A DNA stretch of 64,000 nt from Trueperella bernardiae. GTDB taxonomy: Bacteria > Actinomycetota > Actinomycetes > Actinomycetales > Actinomycetaceae. The position numbers were made by a program, and so were the translations under genes. The stretch's first letter is position 1; each line of letters begins with the position of its first letter. The notes below the pieces were generated by a model. The model was given only the letters and a program-made list of their open reading frames with translations. It was not told the DNA's origin and did not search any database. The stretch lies in NCBI RefSeq assembly GCF_001469025.1, contig NZ_LNIZ01000002.1, positions 62,001 through 126,000 of the forward strand, written 5' to 3'. Below are positions 1 to 10,200 of the stretch, one piece after another.

Positions 1-9
1 GACGGCGTC

Positions 10-1059
10 GTGAAACGCTCACGCGAAGAGCTGCGCGAGCAGGTGGGCGGCATGGCAATGGCGTTCGTGTGGCTGGTGTTCCTCATCAATCCGGTGGTGG
101 AGATCCTCGGGCAGACGGAGCCCGCGTGGCTGAAGGCTGTCCAGCTCGGGGGCCTGGCCCTCTTCGCCGCCGCGTACATCACCGGCACCGCCTACGCGCT
201 CACCCGTCCCGACCCCTTCTCCGACACTTTCTACCCCGCCACGGCAGTAGCCGTCGCCGTGTCCGGCGCCATCTTCATCGCCAACACCGCGGTCTACCCC
301 GGCGCCGCCGCACTTGGGATCTACGTGGTGGCCCAGCTCGTCATCACCCTGCCCCCACGCATCGGGTATTGGGCGGGAGGGCTGCTGTGTGCGGTCGTCG
401 TCGGGCTGATCTCGCGCCTGCCGGGGGACGGGATGTGGGCCCTGGGGTTCATCGCGGTGGCCGTGTACGTCTCCACCATCGGCAGCAGCTACTTCACGCG
501 CCAATCCGAGCGCGACAAGCGCGCCGCCCGCCGCGAAGCCACCCTCGACGAACGCGAGCGCATCGCCCGCGACGTCCACGACGTCCTCGGCCACACCCTC
601 ACCGTCATCTCCCTCAAATCCGAGCTCGCCAACAAACTCCTCGACCGCGACGTCGAGCGCGCCCGCGCCGAAATCGCCGACATCCACCAGCTCAGCCGGC
701 AAGCCATCGCCGAGGTCCGCTCCACCGTGTCCGGGCTCGCCGGGCGGCAGCTGGCCGCGGAGCTCACGCACATTGAGGAGGTCGCCGACGACGCCGACCC
801 CAGCCACCGCATCCTCTTCGGCTGGGTGGTGCGTGAGGCGATGACCAACATCGTGCGCCACTCGGGGGCGCGACACGCGTGGATCAAGATTGGTGCACAG
901 AGGATCGTGGTGGCCGACGACGGTGTGGGGTTCTCGCCGATGTCCGAGGGCAACGGACTGCGCGGGCTACGCCAGCGCGTGGAGAACGCCGGCGGTAGGC
1001 TGAAGGTGACAAGCCCCGGGCCGGGCGGGCGCGGGGCGCAAATCGAGGTGGAACTGTGA
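10..1059 (+). CDS. Two-component sensor histidine kinase (NarL/DesK type)
   Basis: Membrane histidine kinase that would autophosphorylate and pass phosphate to the response regulator directly downstream. The first ~165 residues hold about five hydrophobic segments with no large extracellular loop, as in DesK/LiaS-type kinases that sense envelope or membrane state. A HisKA_3 box follows (RIARDVHDVLGHTL, His about residue 190), then the HATPase_c N-box (REAMTNIVRHSG, ~277) and G-box (VADDGVGF, ~302). It starts GTG at the very edge of the window, so an upstream start cannot be excluded, but 349 residues is a normal length. It overlaps the regulator gene by 4 bases, implying translational coupling. 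The signal and targets are unknown. Confidence 0.9.
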   Translation: MKRSREELREQVGGMAMAFVWLVFLINPVVEILGQTEPAWLKAVQLGGLALFAAAYITGTAYALTRPDPFSDTFYPATAVAVAVSGAIFIANTAVYPGAAALGIYVVAQLVITLPPRIGYWAGGLLCAVVVGLISRLPGDGMWALGFIAVAVYVSTIGSSYFTRQSERDKRAARREATLDERERIARDVHDVLGHTLTVISLKSELANKLLDRDVERARAEIADIHQLSRQAIAEVRSTVSGLAGRQLAAELTHIEEVADDADPSHRILFGWVVREAMTNIVRHSGARHAWIKIGAQRIVVADDGVGFSPMSEGNGLRGLRQRVENAGGRLKVTSPGPGGRGAQIEVEL

Positions 1060-1667
1060 GCCCAATACGCGTTGTTCTCGCTGATGACCAGGCGCTCGTG
1101 CGGGGCGCGCTCGCCGCGCTACTCTCGCTTGAGGACGGCATCGAGGTGGTGGGCGAGGCCGGGGACGGCGAGGAACTCGTGGCGCTGGTGGGCAAGGTGG
1201 CGCCGGATGTGGCGCTGGTGGACATCGAGATGCCCGGCATGGACGGGATCGAGGCCACGCGGCAGATCGCGGGCCGGTGGCCGGAGGTGAAGTGTCTGGT
1301 GGTGACCACGTTCGGGCGGCCGGGCTACCTGCAGCGGGCGCTGGAGGCCGGGGCACGCGGGTTCGTGGTGAAAGAAACACCCGCCGAACAGCTGGCCGAC
1401 ATGGTCCGCGGCGTGCACGCCGGCAAGCGCGTGATCGACCCGGCGCTCGCCACCGAATCCCTGTTTTCCGGGGTGAACCCCCTCACTGCCCGCGAGCGCG
1501 AGATCCTGCGCATCGCCCTCGAAGGCGGGAAAGTGGCTGATATTGCGGGGCGCGTGCACCTGTCCAAGGGGACGGTGCGCAACCACCTGTCCTCGGCGAT
1601 CGGGAAGATGGGCGTCACTACGCGGAGCGAGGCAGCGCGGACCGCCCAGGACCAGGGGTGGCTCTAG
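1056..1667 (+). CDS. LuxR/NarL-family response regulator
   Basis: DNA-binding partner of the preceding kinase. An N-terminal receiver domain carries the phospho-acceptor Asp at about residue 56 (VALVDIEMPG) and the conserved Lys near residue 106 (FVVKETP). A C-terminal LuxR-type helix-turn-helix starts near residue 142 (LTAREREILR) and runs through the recognition helix (KGTVRNHLS). The GTG start overlaps the kinase stop. At 203 residues it is full length. The next gene on the right (sortase) is convergent, so regulation of the pilus locus by this pair is possible but only an inference from proximity. Confidence 0.92.
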   Translation: MSPIRVVLADDQALVRGALAALLSLEDGIEVVGEAGDGEELVALVGKVAPDVALVDIEMPGMDGIEATRQIAGRWPEVKCLVVTTFGRPGYLQRALEAGARGFVVKETPAEQLADMVRGVHAGKRVIDPALATESLFSGVNPLTAREREILRIALEGGKVADIAGRVHLSKGTVRNHLSSAIGKMGVTTRSEAARTAQDQGWL

Positions 1668-1735
1668 GCGGCGTGGTAGGGCCGGGCTGCCAGCCCGTGC
1701 CGGCGGGCGCGGCGGGCTCTTCTGGTCGACCCGTG

Positions 1736-1804
1736 GCTAACTAGTGAATCTGAGCCCGAAAACGCCGGATTTCCGGACCAAAACCACCAAACTCACCTGT
1801 TAGC
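1736..1804. repeat. Extragenic palindromic repeat, subfamily B, copy 1
   Basis: 69-bp imperfect inverted repeat with arms GCTAACTAGTGAATCTG and CAAACTCACCTGTTAGC (13 of 17 positions pair). It lies in the convergent gap between the response regulator and srtC, and the last codons and stop of srtC are inside the right arm. A second copy in inverse orientation is at 46445-46512. The left arm resembles the arms of the 70-bp subfamily A elements (shared AACT-GTGAATCTGAG core). Confidence 0.6.
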
Positions 1805-2668
1805 AACACGGGCCTCACGCCGGTAGAGCACAATCTCGCGCCCGAGGTAGACCGCAATGAGGAGCAACACCGCAATGGAGATAGGCAGCCACCAGGGGAA
1901 CCGCGGGAGCTCGGAGGCCTGGCCGGCGCTGTCGACGTCGGCGGCAGGGGTGGGGATGATGCGCTCGCCGGTAACAAGGATGCGGTGGCTGTTGACGCCG
2001 AGCGGGGTGCAGGTGATGAGAGTCGCCAGGTCGCGGCCGGGCTCAACGAGCACCGCTTGACTGTCTTGGGGCTCGACCACTTGCGTGGAGAAGACGCGGT
2101 ACGTCAGCACCTCACCAAAGACCTCGAGCGTAAAAGTGTCTCCCTCTTTGACCTGGTCGAGGTTGTTGAAGAGGGTAGCTTCGGGCAGACCACGGTGTGC
2201 GGTGATCACCGTCCGGGTGGAGTCCCCGCCCACGGGTAGCGACGTTCCCTCCAGATGACCTGCGCCCTTAAGTAGTGTCTCCTCGCTCGTGCCATGGTAG
2301 ATCGGCAGATCCACGTCGATCGACGGAATGCGGATCCTGCCCATGATCCCCGCCTCGCCAGCCTTCAGCTGCTGGTCGTAGGGCAGGACGTCCGGGTTCG
2401 ATTCGAGGTCAACGACGCCGGAGCCGTGCGGCACGTGCTCGTTCGATCCGACGACAGCCCCAGAGGCGAGCAGATCGTTGTATTGGCGTGCTTCTTGGAC
2501 TTGTTCGCGGCGGTCCGGCTCGACGTGGTCGACCAGGTTGGCGTAGGAGTCGACCACCTTGGACTGGTCCCACTGACTTTTCCATGAGGCGATCGTGGGG
2601 TAAAGAATGAGCCCGCTCCCGGCTAGGACGAGGAGCGCGATGATGAAGGCACTGACGAGGCGACGCAT
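1793..2668 (-). CDS. srtC: Class C (pilus-assembly) sortase
   Basis: Membrane transpeptidase expected to polymerise the backbone pilin encoded just upstream. It has an N-terminal membrane anchor (~5-25), the catalytic His near residue 158 (TVITAHRG), Cys near 220 (TLITCTPLG) and Arg near 229 (SHRIL), plus a C-terminal membrane segment (~262-281), the two-anchor layout of class C sortases. No clear DPW/DPF lid motif is visible in the region before the core (~85-100). No Shine-Dalgarno sequence is evident and a 14-bp hairpin sits between pilin and sortase, which should keep sortase levels below pilin levels. The 3' end lies in a palindromic repeat. Confidence 0.93.
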   Translation of the reverse strand: MRRLVSAFIIALLVLAGSGLILYPTIASWKSQWDQSKVVDSYANLVDHVEPDRREQVQEARQYNDLLASGAVVGSNEHVPHGSGVVDLESNPDVLPYDQQLKAGEAGIMGRIRIPSIDVDLPIYHGTSEETLLKGAGHLEGTSLPVGGDSTRTVITAHRGLPEATLFNNLDQVKEGDTFTLEVFGEVLTYRVFSTQVVEPQDSQAVLVEPGRDLATLITCTPLGVNSHRILVTGERIIPTPAADVDSAGQASELPRFPWWLPISIAVLLLIAVYLGREIVLYRREARVANR

Positions 2669-2681
2669 GGCGTAGATACAC

Positions 2682-2713
2682 AGTTGTGGGGGTGCTGAGG
2701 CACCCCCACAACT
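2682..2713 (-). terminator. Hairpin between backbone pilin and sortase genes
   Basis: Perfect 14-bp stem (AGTTGTGGGGGTGC / GCACCCCCACAACT) with a 4-base loop, directly after the pilin stop and 14 bases before the sortase start. No T-run follows on the minus strand, so it probably works as a partial terminator or mRNA-end stabiliser that sets the pilin:sortase ratio. Confidence 0.6.
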
Positions 2714-2723
2714 CTAGGTGATG

Positions 2724-4160
2724 TTAGCTCCGCTTACGCGAACGAGAGTTCACCGCGTAGAGTGCCACGCCGGCGCCCACGAGGCCCAAGCCGAGCACGG
2801 TCAGCAGCGCCGTGCCCGCCGCACCGGTGAGGGGCAGATCCGGGCCGTCTTGCGGGGTGTTCGTCACGGTGGTGAGTTGCTCAGTCGGGGTCGTGACCTT
2901 ACCGGCCTTGATCGTCACCTTCGTCACCGTGTCAGGAAGGACGTAGCCGGCCGGAGCCTTGGTCTCCTTGAGGCAGAACTCCTTCGTCGCCTGGTCGGCT
3001 GCGGTGCCCTTGTCGAACGTTCCGAGGTAAATGCCGGTGAAGGAGACGACGCCGTCTTCGCCAGAGACCGCTGTCACGATCGGGTCACCGGTGGTCTGGT
3101 CGCCATTGCACTGGTAGAGGCCGAACTCGGCACCCGACAGCTCCTTGCCCGGGTTATCTGCGTCCACCTTCTTGAACTTGTAGTCGCCGAAGTAGGGATC
3201 CTTGGTCGGGTCGATCGGCGGGGTGGGGACGTTCGGATCCTCGAAGGGGTTGTACTCGTTGTCGATCGGCCACGCGCTGTTCTCGACGATGCCGTTCTCG
3301 GGGATCGCGGTCACCGTGGTTTTGAGGACGAACTTGACGGTGTCACCCTTCTTGATCTGTGCACGCGCAGTCTCGCCGAGCGTGATCTTAACGCCGTTCT
3401 TCCCGCCGGTGAGCGGCTCGACAGTAACGTCCGTCAGCGGATCGACGGCGTCCTTCAGGTAGACCTTCGCAGACTGGTCAACATAGCTCAGGTAGTCCTT
3501 GAGCTCATCGACCACGCCGAATGCCGACGGGGTGTCGGTGGTCGCCGTCGTCGTGATGGTCCACTCAAGGACGTCACCCACCTTGTGCGTGTCCTTGTCG
3601 TCCGAGACTTCCTTAGTACCCGGTGTCTGGACGACGTTCTTGGGGTAGACGTGGACGTTGGTGATCCACTTGCCGTCAAACGGAAGCGGGATGGTCACGA
3701 AGAACGGGGCCGCCTTCTTCGTGATGGCGTGCTCGCCCGTCCCGGTCTCCTCGACGAGGTAGACGCCCATGTCGAGGCTGTTGACTGCTACCGATCCGTC
3801 CTCAGTGGTCGTCACCTTCTGGGAGGTACCCCTGGTGATACCGTTCTGACCAACCTGGTCGACAGTCAGGGTCGAGACCTTCTGCCAATCAGCATTCTTG
3901 TTCAGGTCAAGACCTTCGATCTTCGTGACGGTGAACTCCACGCCCTTAAGCGGATCGCTCGGCGCGGCCGAAGTGCCGTCCGGCTTGAGCTGGTTGGTGT
4001 TGCCGACTTCCTTGTGCTTGTGGATCGTAATCGACCCTTGCCCGGTCGGCATATCGCCCGGAGCGGCGTTTGCAACGCCCACACCGAGGGTGAGGACGGA
4101 AGCCAAGGCGACGACCGTCGTCGCCACAGCGCGCTGCTTCAATTTCTTGAGAAACTGCAC
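2724..4160 (-). CDS. SpaA/FimA-type backbone (major) pilin, LPXTG-anchored
   Basis: Covalent pilus shaft subunit. Visible parts: a Sec signal peptide (cleavage near residue 32, ANA-AP), the pilin motif WITNVHVYPKN at ~165-175 whose Lys (~174) is the expected sortase nucleophile, an E-box-like KETKAPAGY near 399 typical of isopeptide-forming SpaA folds, and a C-terminal LPLTG (~442-446), hydrophobic helix and basic tail. 478 residues matches actinobacterial type 1/2 fimbrillins. GTG start with AAAGG 7 bases upstream. It lies between the tip adhesin gene and srtC on one strand, the usual tip-shaft-sortase order. Substrate binding and host target are unknown. Confidence 0.94.
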   Translation of the reverse strand: MQFLKKLKQRAVATTVVALASVLTLGVGVANAAPGDMPTGQGSITIHKHKEVGNTNQLKPDGTSAAPSDPLKGVEFTVTKIEGLDLNKNADWQKVSTLTVDQVGQNGITRGTSQKVTTTEDGSVAVNSLDMGVYLVEETGTGEHAITKKAAPFFVTIPLPFDGKWITNVHVYPKNVVQTPGTKEVSDDKDTHKVGDVLEWTITTTATTDTPSAFGVVDELKDYLSYVDQSAKVYLKDAVDPLTDVTVEPLTGGKNGVKITLGETARAQIKKGDTVKFVLKTTVTAIPENGIVENSAWPIDNEYNPFEDPNVPTPPIDPTKDPYFGDYKFKKVDADNPGKELSGAEFGLYQCNGDQTTGDPIVTAVSGEDGVVSFTGIYLGTFDKGTAADQATKEFCLKETKAPAGYVLPDTVTKVTIKAGKVTTPTEQLTTVTNTPQDGPDLPLTGAAGTALLTVLGLGLVGAGVALYAVNSRSRKRS

Positions 4161-4200
4161 TCGAGTACCTTTCGTCTTGTGGGCTGAACTTCGCCCTGTT

Positions 4201-7015
4201 TCAGTGACGCTTACGCGGTTGCGCGAGCCTTATGAGCAGGGCGAAACTGAGGACCCCCGCACCCAGAAAGGCGTAGAAGTCGCGTCCGATCCCGCCGGTG
4301 AGCGGAATCGTAGGTCCGGCCTGTAGTGTGTTGTAGATCGCCTTCGCTCCCGCGAACGTCACGTCCGGGTTGTCGGCGGCGATTGTGAAGGTCGTGGGCG
4401 TCGCGTCGAGGACGTAGCCCGCGGGAGCCTTCGTTTCCACCAGCTCGTATGTGCCGAGCGGGAGGCCCGTGACCTGGATAATTCCGGCCCGGGAGTCTGT
4501 GTCGTTGTGCGCCGAGCGCTCGCAATCGGCGGGAGAGTTGCCGACGCAGTCGGTGATCGTCCACGTGTCGGTCGTCGTCGTGTTCGTCAGCTTCCACTCC
4601 GACCCGCTTAGCAGCGGCTCGTCACCCGTGACCGCCGCGCCTTGCTTCGCGCGCTTCTCGAAGGTCAGCGAGCCCCTGATTGGCGTGTTGACCACCGCGT
4701 TGTGCCACTTGTGCCCGGTCACGGGATCTTGACCGTCGTAGAGGTCTACCTTATGTGCCTCCTGCGACGGCGAGCTGATCGTGAACGTGTAGGTCTTGCC
4801 CGACTTCACGTAGCCCGCGGGGGCGACCGCTTCCGTCAGCGTGTAGGTGCCGCGACCAAGCCCGGTGAGGAGCAGCCGACCCTCCTCCGTGTCCTGGTCG
4901 ATGCCGCCGGGAGCTGTTGCGTCGGGGACGGTAAAGCTGGGCGCTTCCTGCGTGGCGCCGTCGACGGTGAAGGTTGCGCCGTCCTCGCGTGCGAGCGTCC
5001 ACGATGAGCCGGCGAGCAGCTCGCCGTCCTCGTTCACCTTCGCCCACTCCATCTTGCCGTTGGCCTTCGCCGAGTTCGTAAACGTGCACACCACGTCACC
5101 GACGGCATTTGGAATGGTGACGCTCGCCGTTGCCGTGGCGCCCGAAACCTTCGGCGTCGTGGGCTGGACGCCGCCATCACAGCGAAGCGTGACGGTATAG
5201 CCCTCCAGCGTGGCGCCGGGGCGGTTGATCGTCTCAGAGAGGGTGACCCGCGTTCCCGCCAGCACCGGGAGCCGCTCGGTGGTGACCTCGGTTTGCTCGC
5301 CTGAGGTGCTCGCCTCCCGGGAGATGTTGTTCGTCCCGACTTTCACCGTGAACTGGTCGGCGGCGTCCACGCGGCCATTGACGACCTTCCTCACGGCAAC
5401 GGACGGGATGACAGCTTCGCCTGCAAGATCGGAGATCTGGCCCACCCACGGCGTTGGCCGATAGTAGGGGCGGCCCGCGCCAGTTCGTTCTTCGCGCCAA
5501 GCGGCAAGCGGATATGCCCACGGCGAGTTCGGGTCCATCTCCCAGTAGGTGCCCAGATCGCCGACGTGCGGCATCGAGCGAATCTCGCGTGCAATACCGT
5601 TGGCGTCGTGCTGGTAGAAATGCGAAATGGAGTCGGTCTTCTTGTAGTTCGACGTGATGAGCGAGCCGTCGGGCCCAATCGAGATGCCCGTCGTCTGCGC
5701 CGCGTCAGAGTTTTGCTCACCGATGGACTGGCCTTGACGAATTTTCGAAGTGCCAAGGTGATAGGAGGCGAGCTCGCCGCCCCGGGCCGAAGCGAGGGTG
5801 TCCCGTGTCACCACCTCAAAGCTCACCTCGTTGTAGCCCGCGTTCGAGCTGCCCGGAATATCGGCCTGCAGATGGGAAAACACCACCACAAGATCGCCGG
5901 ATTCGGTGAACGTCAAGTCGCCGTTGTTGTCGCCATTCGAGCCCCCAGGCGCGGAATCGCGGACGTCGCCGACCTTGTCTAACCTGCCATCGGGCGTCAT
6001 CTTGTACACGTGCGCGACAAGGCGCTTGTCATTGTCCGGGCCTTCGCGATCCGTGATCGCGAGGTAGTACGTTCCGTCGGGGGCCACCTGACCGCCGTTG
6101 AAGGTGAGATCCTTGAGCTCGTTGCCACCCGGCACCTTCTTGTAGGGGAACTCGAACTCGTCTCCGAACTTCCTCCACTCCGTGTCGCCCGGCGTGTACT
6201 TATAGACTTGGAAAAGCGGCGCCTTTGAGGAGCCACTCCTTCCCTCGTAGGGGGTGCCAGTCTGCCCGACCTTCAGCGTCGCGTACCGAGTGCCGTCCTC
6301 CCCAACGCCGAGAGCGTTGTAGTTCAGGCCCTTGGAGAAGTAGCAGTACTTGCCATCCGTTCTTGTGGGGCGGGCGTCCTTACACTCGGTGCTGCTCAGC
6401 GGACGACGAACCTCCCGCCGGGTGTTGGGGCTCGTGTAGGAGGTGAGGTTCTGGATGCCGGGCAGGTACGGCGGCAACGGGGCGAGGTCCGCCGTCGCCG
6501 GATTGAAAAGGTAGAGCTCACCGTTCGTGGACAGGGCCTCGATACCCGGCGCCGAGCCTGCCGCACCCAGTGCGGCGAACATGAGCGGACCCGAGTCTTC
6601 GAACCCGTCAGAATTGGGCTCCGCGAAACTCCGATCGCCCTCTTGCGTATCTGCCTCCGGATCGCCCTCGGCCGTATCCGGAGCGGCTAGCTCAGAAAGC
6701 TGCTCTCCCCCCCCCCGCTGAATTATCGACACTTGGCGTTTCGGGCGTAGCTTCCTCGGAACTGTCAATCGAGGGGTTGGCGTTTTCAGCGGTTCCCGGC
6801 TCCGCCGATTCGGTGTCGGCGCTGCCGGAAGGTTCCGTCTGGCCGTCTGTCTGCGTGGCGGCGTCGGTCGCCTCTGCGACCGTGGAAGGCGTCGAGGAAT
6901 CTTGCGCGACGGCGGCTGGCACGCCCCCGACCAGCGCCAGGCCTGCCACCACCGTCAGTGCAACGAGTGCACGCAGACGCGCCGTGACGCGCTCAGCACA
7001 TTTGCTCATGGTCAC
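4201..7015 (-). CDS. Pilus tip adhesin, frame-disrupted by a poly-G tract (phase OFF)
   Basis: Surface protein in two frames. The signal peptide and an acidic Ser/Thr-rich stretch are read from 7015 (or ATG 7009). The remaining ~840 residues are open in another frame down to 4201. The break is the ten-base G run (coding strand) at 6707-6716. By codon phase, nine or twelve G would join the frames into one ~937-residue protein. The large frame has a repeat-rich, propeller-like N-terminal region of unassigned fold, then SpaA/prealbumin-like domains with two E-box-like motifs (VAPAGYV, ETKAPAGYV), a sorting signal IPLTGG in place of LPXTG, a membrane helix and a basic tail. It precedes the backbone pilin by 40 bases. 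A reading error in the tract would look the same. Confidence 0.8.
6692..7015 (-). CDS. N-terminal product of the tip adhesin in the current tract state
   Basis: With ten G in the tract this frame ends 107 codons after its start: a signal peptide (~1-37, AAVAQ), a Ser/Thr/Glu/Asp-rich spacer, then Gly-Gly-Gly-Arg-Ala-Ala-Phe and a TGA at 6692. The product would be a short secreted peptide without anchor or adhesive domain. GGAGG lies upstream, 4 bases from GTG 7015 and 10 bases from ATG 7009, so either start is possible. Confidence 0.6.
   Translation of the reverse strand: MTMSKCAERVTARLRALVALTVVAGLALVGGVPAAVAQDSSTPSTVAEATDAATQTDGQTEPSGSADTESAEPGTAENANPSIDSSEEATPETPSVDNSAGGGRAAF
6707..6716 (-). 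repeat. Homopolymeric G10 tract inside the tip adhesin gene
   Basis: Ten consecutive C on the plus strand (G on the coding strand), at the junction of the two reading frames and in the low-complexity spacer behind the signal peptide, the typical position for a slipped-strand contingency tract. Much longer than expected by chance in a coding region. Confidence 0.85.
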
Positions 7016-7265
7016 CCCGCCTCCGAAGTGGTCACTGCCGATGTTGATGCACTTATACTGCTATTTAGCGCCACCGAAAACAATATCGTTTTATCCTATG
7101 AACACGTCCGACATAGCTACGACTTGGGGCGGACGAAACCCAACCCCCCCCCCCGAACTGGGGCAACGCTCCTCTGAACACCCGTGCCGGAGGGCCCTTG
7201 TCCCGCAGTGTTATTTACGACACACCTATAGGCTTTAGTGGTTTATTCTCTCGACATCACCTCGA
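7016..7265 (-). promoter_or_regulatory. Pilus locus upstream region with G11 tract
   Basis: 250-bp gap between the divergent tip adhesin gene and hrpA. It holds an AT-rich block (7050-7130) in otherwise GC-rich DNA and an eleven-base G run on the minus strand at 7144-7154. On the minus strand the run directly abuts a weak -35-like TTGGGT, with TAGCTA 18 bases further on, so tract length could alter promoter strength. The promoter assignment is tentative; a TATAAG nearer the gene is an alternative -10. Confidence 0.45.
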
Positions 7266-10200
7266 ATGCCCACACCGTCACTGTCGCCGAATCCTGCCGC
7301 CCAGCAACGTGGCACAATGGTTTCGATGATTGACGGAAGCACACCTACCAGGCACGGCGAGACGGCTGTGGGCAAGCGCGCCAATAAGCGCGCCGGCAGG
7401 CCAAACGCCAAGCATGCCGGCCGCCGCTCCCGCGGCCCGCGCCCCTTCATCCCCGCGGAGCTCGAGGCCCGCCGCGCCGCCCTCCCGGCGATCACGTACC
7501 CGCCGCAGCTCCCGGTCTCTGCGCGCCGCGCCGACATCGCGGAGGCGATCGAGAACAACCAGGTGGTGATCCTCGCGGGCGAGACGGGCTCGGGCAAGAC
7601 CACCCAGTTACCGAAGATCTGCCTGGAGCTTGGCCGCGGCATCACCGGCATGATCGGCCATACGCAGCCGCGCCGCATCGCGGCCCGTTCGGTGGCGGAC
7701 CGAATCTGCGACGAGCTGGGCGTGGAGCTCGGCGGCGCGATCGGCTATCAGGTTCGCTTCACGGAGCAGGTCTCGCGCACCACCCTGGTCAAGCTCATGA
7801 CCGACGGCATCCTCCTCGCCGAAACCCAGTCCGACCCCGACCTGCGCAAATACGACACGATTATCATCGACGAGGCCCACGAGCGCTCCCTCAACATTGA
7901 CTTCCTCCTCGGCTACCTCGCCAACCTCCTGCCGCGCCGCCCGGACCTCAAGGTCATCATCACGTCCGCCACGATCGACTCCCAGCGCTTCGCCGAGCAT
8001 TTCGGCCGCCACATGTACGGTGGTTTCCCGGGCAACGAGGCGCCGATCATTGAGGTGTCGGGGCGCACGTTCCCGGTCGAGATCCGGTATCGCCCGCTTT
8101 ACGACGACGCCGTCGGCCCGGCTTCCAGCCTGCCCTCGGGCGGTCGCGATGGCGACGCCGCGACCGCCCCCAGCCCCCACCACGCACCCGCTTTTGAAGG
8201 CAGTGAAAAGCTCACGCGCGAGGAGGCCCGCGACCAAGTGGCCGGCATCCTCGACGCGGCCGCCGAGCTCATGGCTGAGGGCCCGGGAGACATCCTCGTG
8301 TTCCTTTCCGGCGAGGGCGAGATCCGCGACACGGCCAAGGCGTTCGAGGAGGAGCTCGGGCGCCGTTACGTTGAGCCGGGCGGGCGGTCGTCGGTGCCGG
8401 ACGCCGTCGAGGTCCTGCCCTTGTTCGCGCGCCTGTCGGGCGCCGAACAGCGCCGCATCTTCCAGCCCCACGCCCACCGCCGCATCATCCTGGCCACGAA
8501 CATCGCCGAGACCTCGCTGACGGTGCCGGGCATCCGCTACGTCATCGATCCGGGCACCGCCCGCATCTCGCGCTATTCCAACAAAACCAAGGTGCAGCGC
8601 CTGCCGATCGAGCCGATCTCGCAGGCGTCGGCGAACCAGCGCTCGGGGCGCTCGGGCCGTGTGGAAGACGGCATCGCGATCCGGCTGTACTCGGAGGAGG
8701 ACTTCGTCGCGCGCCCGGAATTCACGGAGCCGGAGATCCGCCGCACGTCGTTAGCGTCGGTGATCTTGCAGATGGCAGCGATGAACCTGGGCTCGGTTGA
8801 GGACTTCCCGTTCATCGACCCACCGGACATGCGCCAGGTGCGGGCCGGCCTGCAGCTGCTCGAGGAGATCGGGGCGCTTGTGCCGATGTCGGCGAACGCG
8901 CGCGGCACGGTGGTGGGCGCGGGCACGCACCTGCTCACCGAGACCGGGCGCATCCTCGCCCGCCTCCCCATCGACCCGCGCCTCGGCCGCATGCTCCTCG
9001 CCGCCTCCGACAACGGCTGCGCCGGCGAAGTCTTGGTACTGGTGGCGGCCATGTCGGTGCAGGACGTGCGCGAACGGCCCACCGAATTCCGCGCCCAAGC
9101 CGACCAACTCCACGCCCGCTTCACCGACCGCACCTCCGACTTTCTCGCCTACCTCAACCTGTGGCGCTACCTGCGCACCCAACAGCGCGAACTGTCCGGG
9201 TCGGCCTTCCGCCGCATGTGCCGGGCCGAATACCTCAACTGGCTGAGATTCCGGGAGTGGCAGGACGTCGTCGTGCAGCTGCGGGAAATGTCGCGGCCAC
9301 TGGGGATGGACGCCAAGCCGGTCGCGCTCCCCACGCGTGCGGCGCTCGCCCGCGCGGCAGCCGAGGACAAGGACAACTCGCACAACCAGGACGTGGCCCG
9401 CGCGGTCAAGGCGCTCGGGCAAAGCGCGGACACCCCCGCCGCCGACCAGATCCACCGGTCAATGCTGGTGGGCCTCCTGTCAAACCTCGGCTCGTGGGAC
9501 GAGCGCAGCAAGGACTATCTAGGCGCCCGCGGCACGCGCTTCATCATCTGGCCCGGCTCCGGCCTGCACCGGCGCAACCCCAGCTGGGTGATGGCCGCGG
9601 AGCTCGTGGAAACCTCGCGGCTCTTCGCCCGCTCGGTGGCGCAGATCAAGCCCGAATGGGTGGAGGAAGTGGGCTCGCACCTGGTGCGCACCTCCCACTC
9701 CGAGCCCTTCTGGTCCACCCGCCACGGCGCCGCGATGGCGCACGAGAAAGTCACCCTCTACAGCCTGACCCTCATCGCCGACCGCAACGTCCTCCTGTCG
9801 AAAGTCGGCACACCGGCCGCGCGCGAACTCGCCCGCGAACTGTTCATCCGCCACGCGCTCGTGCAAAACCAGTGGCGCGCCCACCACGCCTTCATCAAAC
9901 ACAACGAGCAGGCTCTCGCCGACGCCCACGAGGTCGAACAGCGCCTTCGCCAGGGCGGGCTCGTGGCCGACGACGCCGCCCGGTTCGTTTTCTTCGACGA
10001 GCGGGTTCCCGCGGGCATCGTGTCCGCGCGGCACTTCGACTCCTGGTGGAAGCGCGAGCGCCACAAGAACCCCGAGCTTTTGAACTTCACCCACGACTTC
10101 CTCCTCGGCACCACCTCCGCCAGCGACGCCGACTTCCCCGAACAGTGGGTGCAAGGCGACATCACCCTCCCCATCGAGTACCACTACACGCCCGGCGCCC

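Noticed and set aside
7144-7154. The C11/G11 run as a plain assembly artefact
   Set aside because: Cannot be excluded from sequence alone, but two such tracts framing one surface gene favour biology; retained as a finding with a read-level check.
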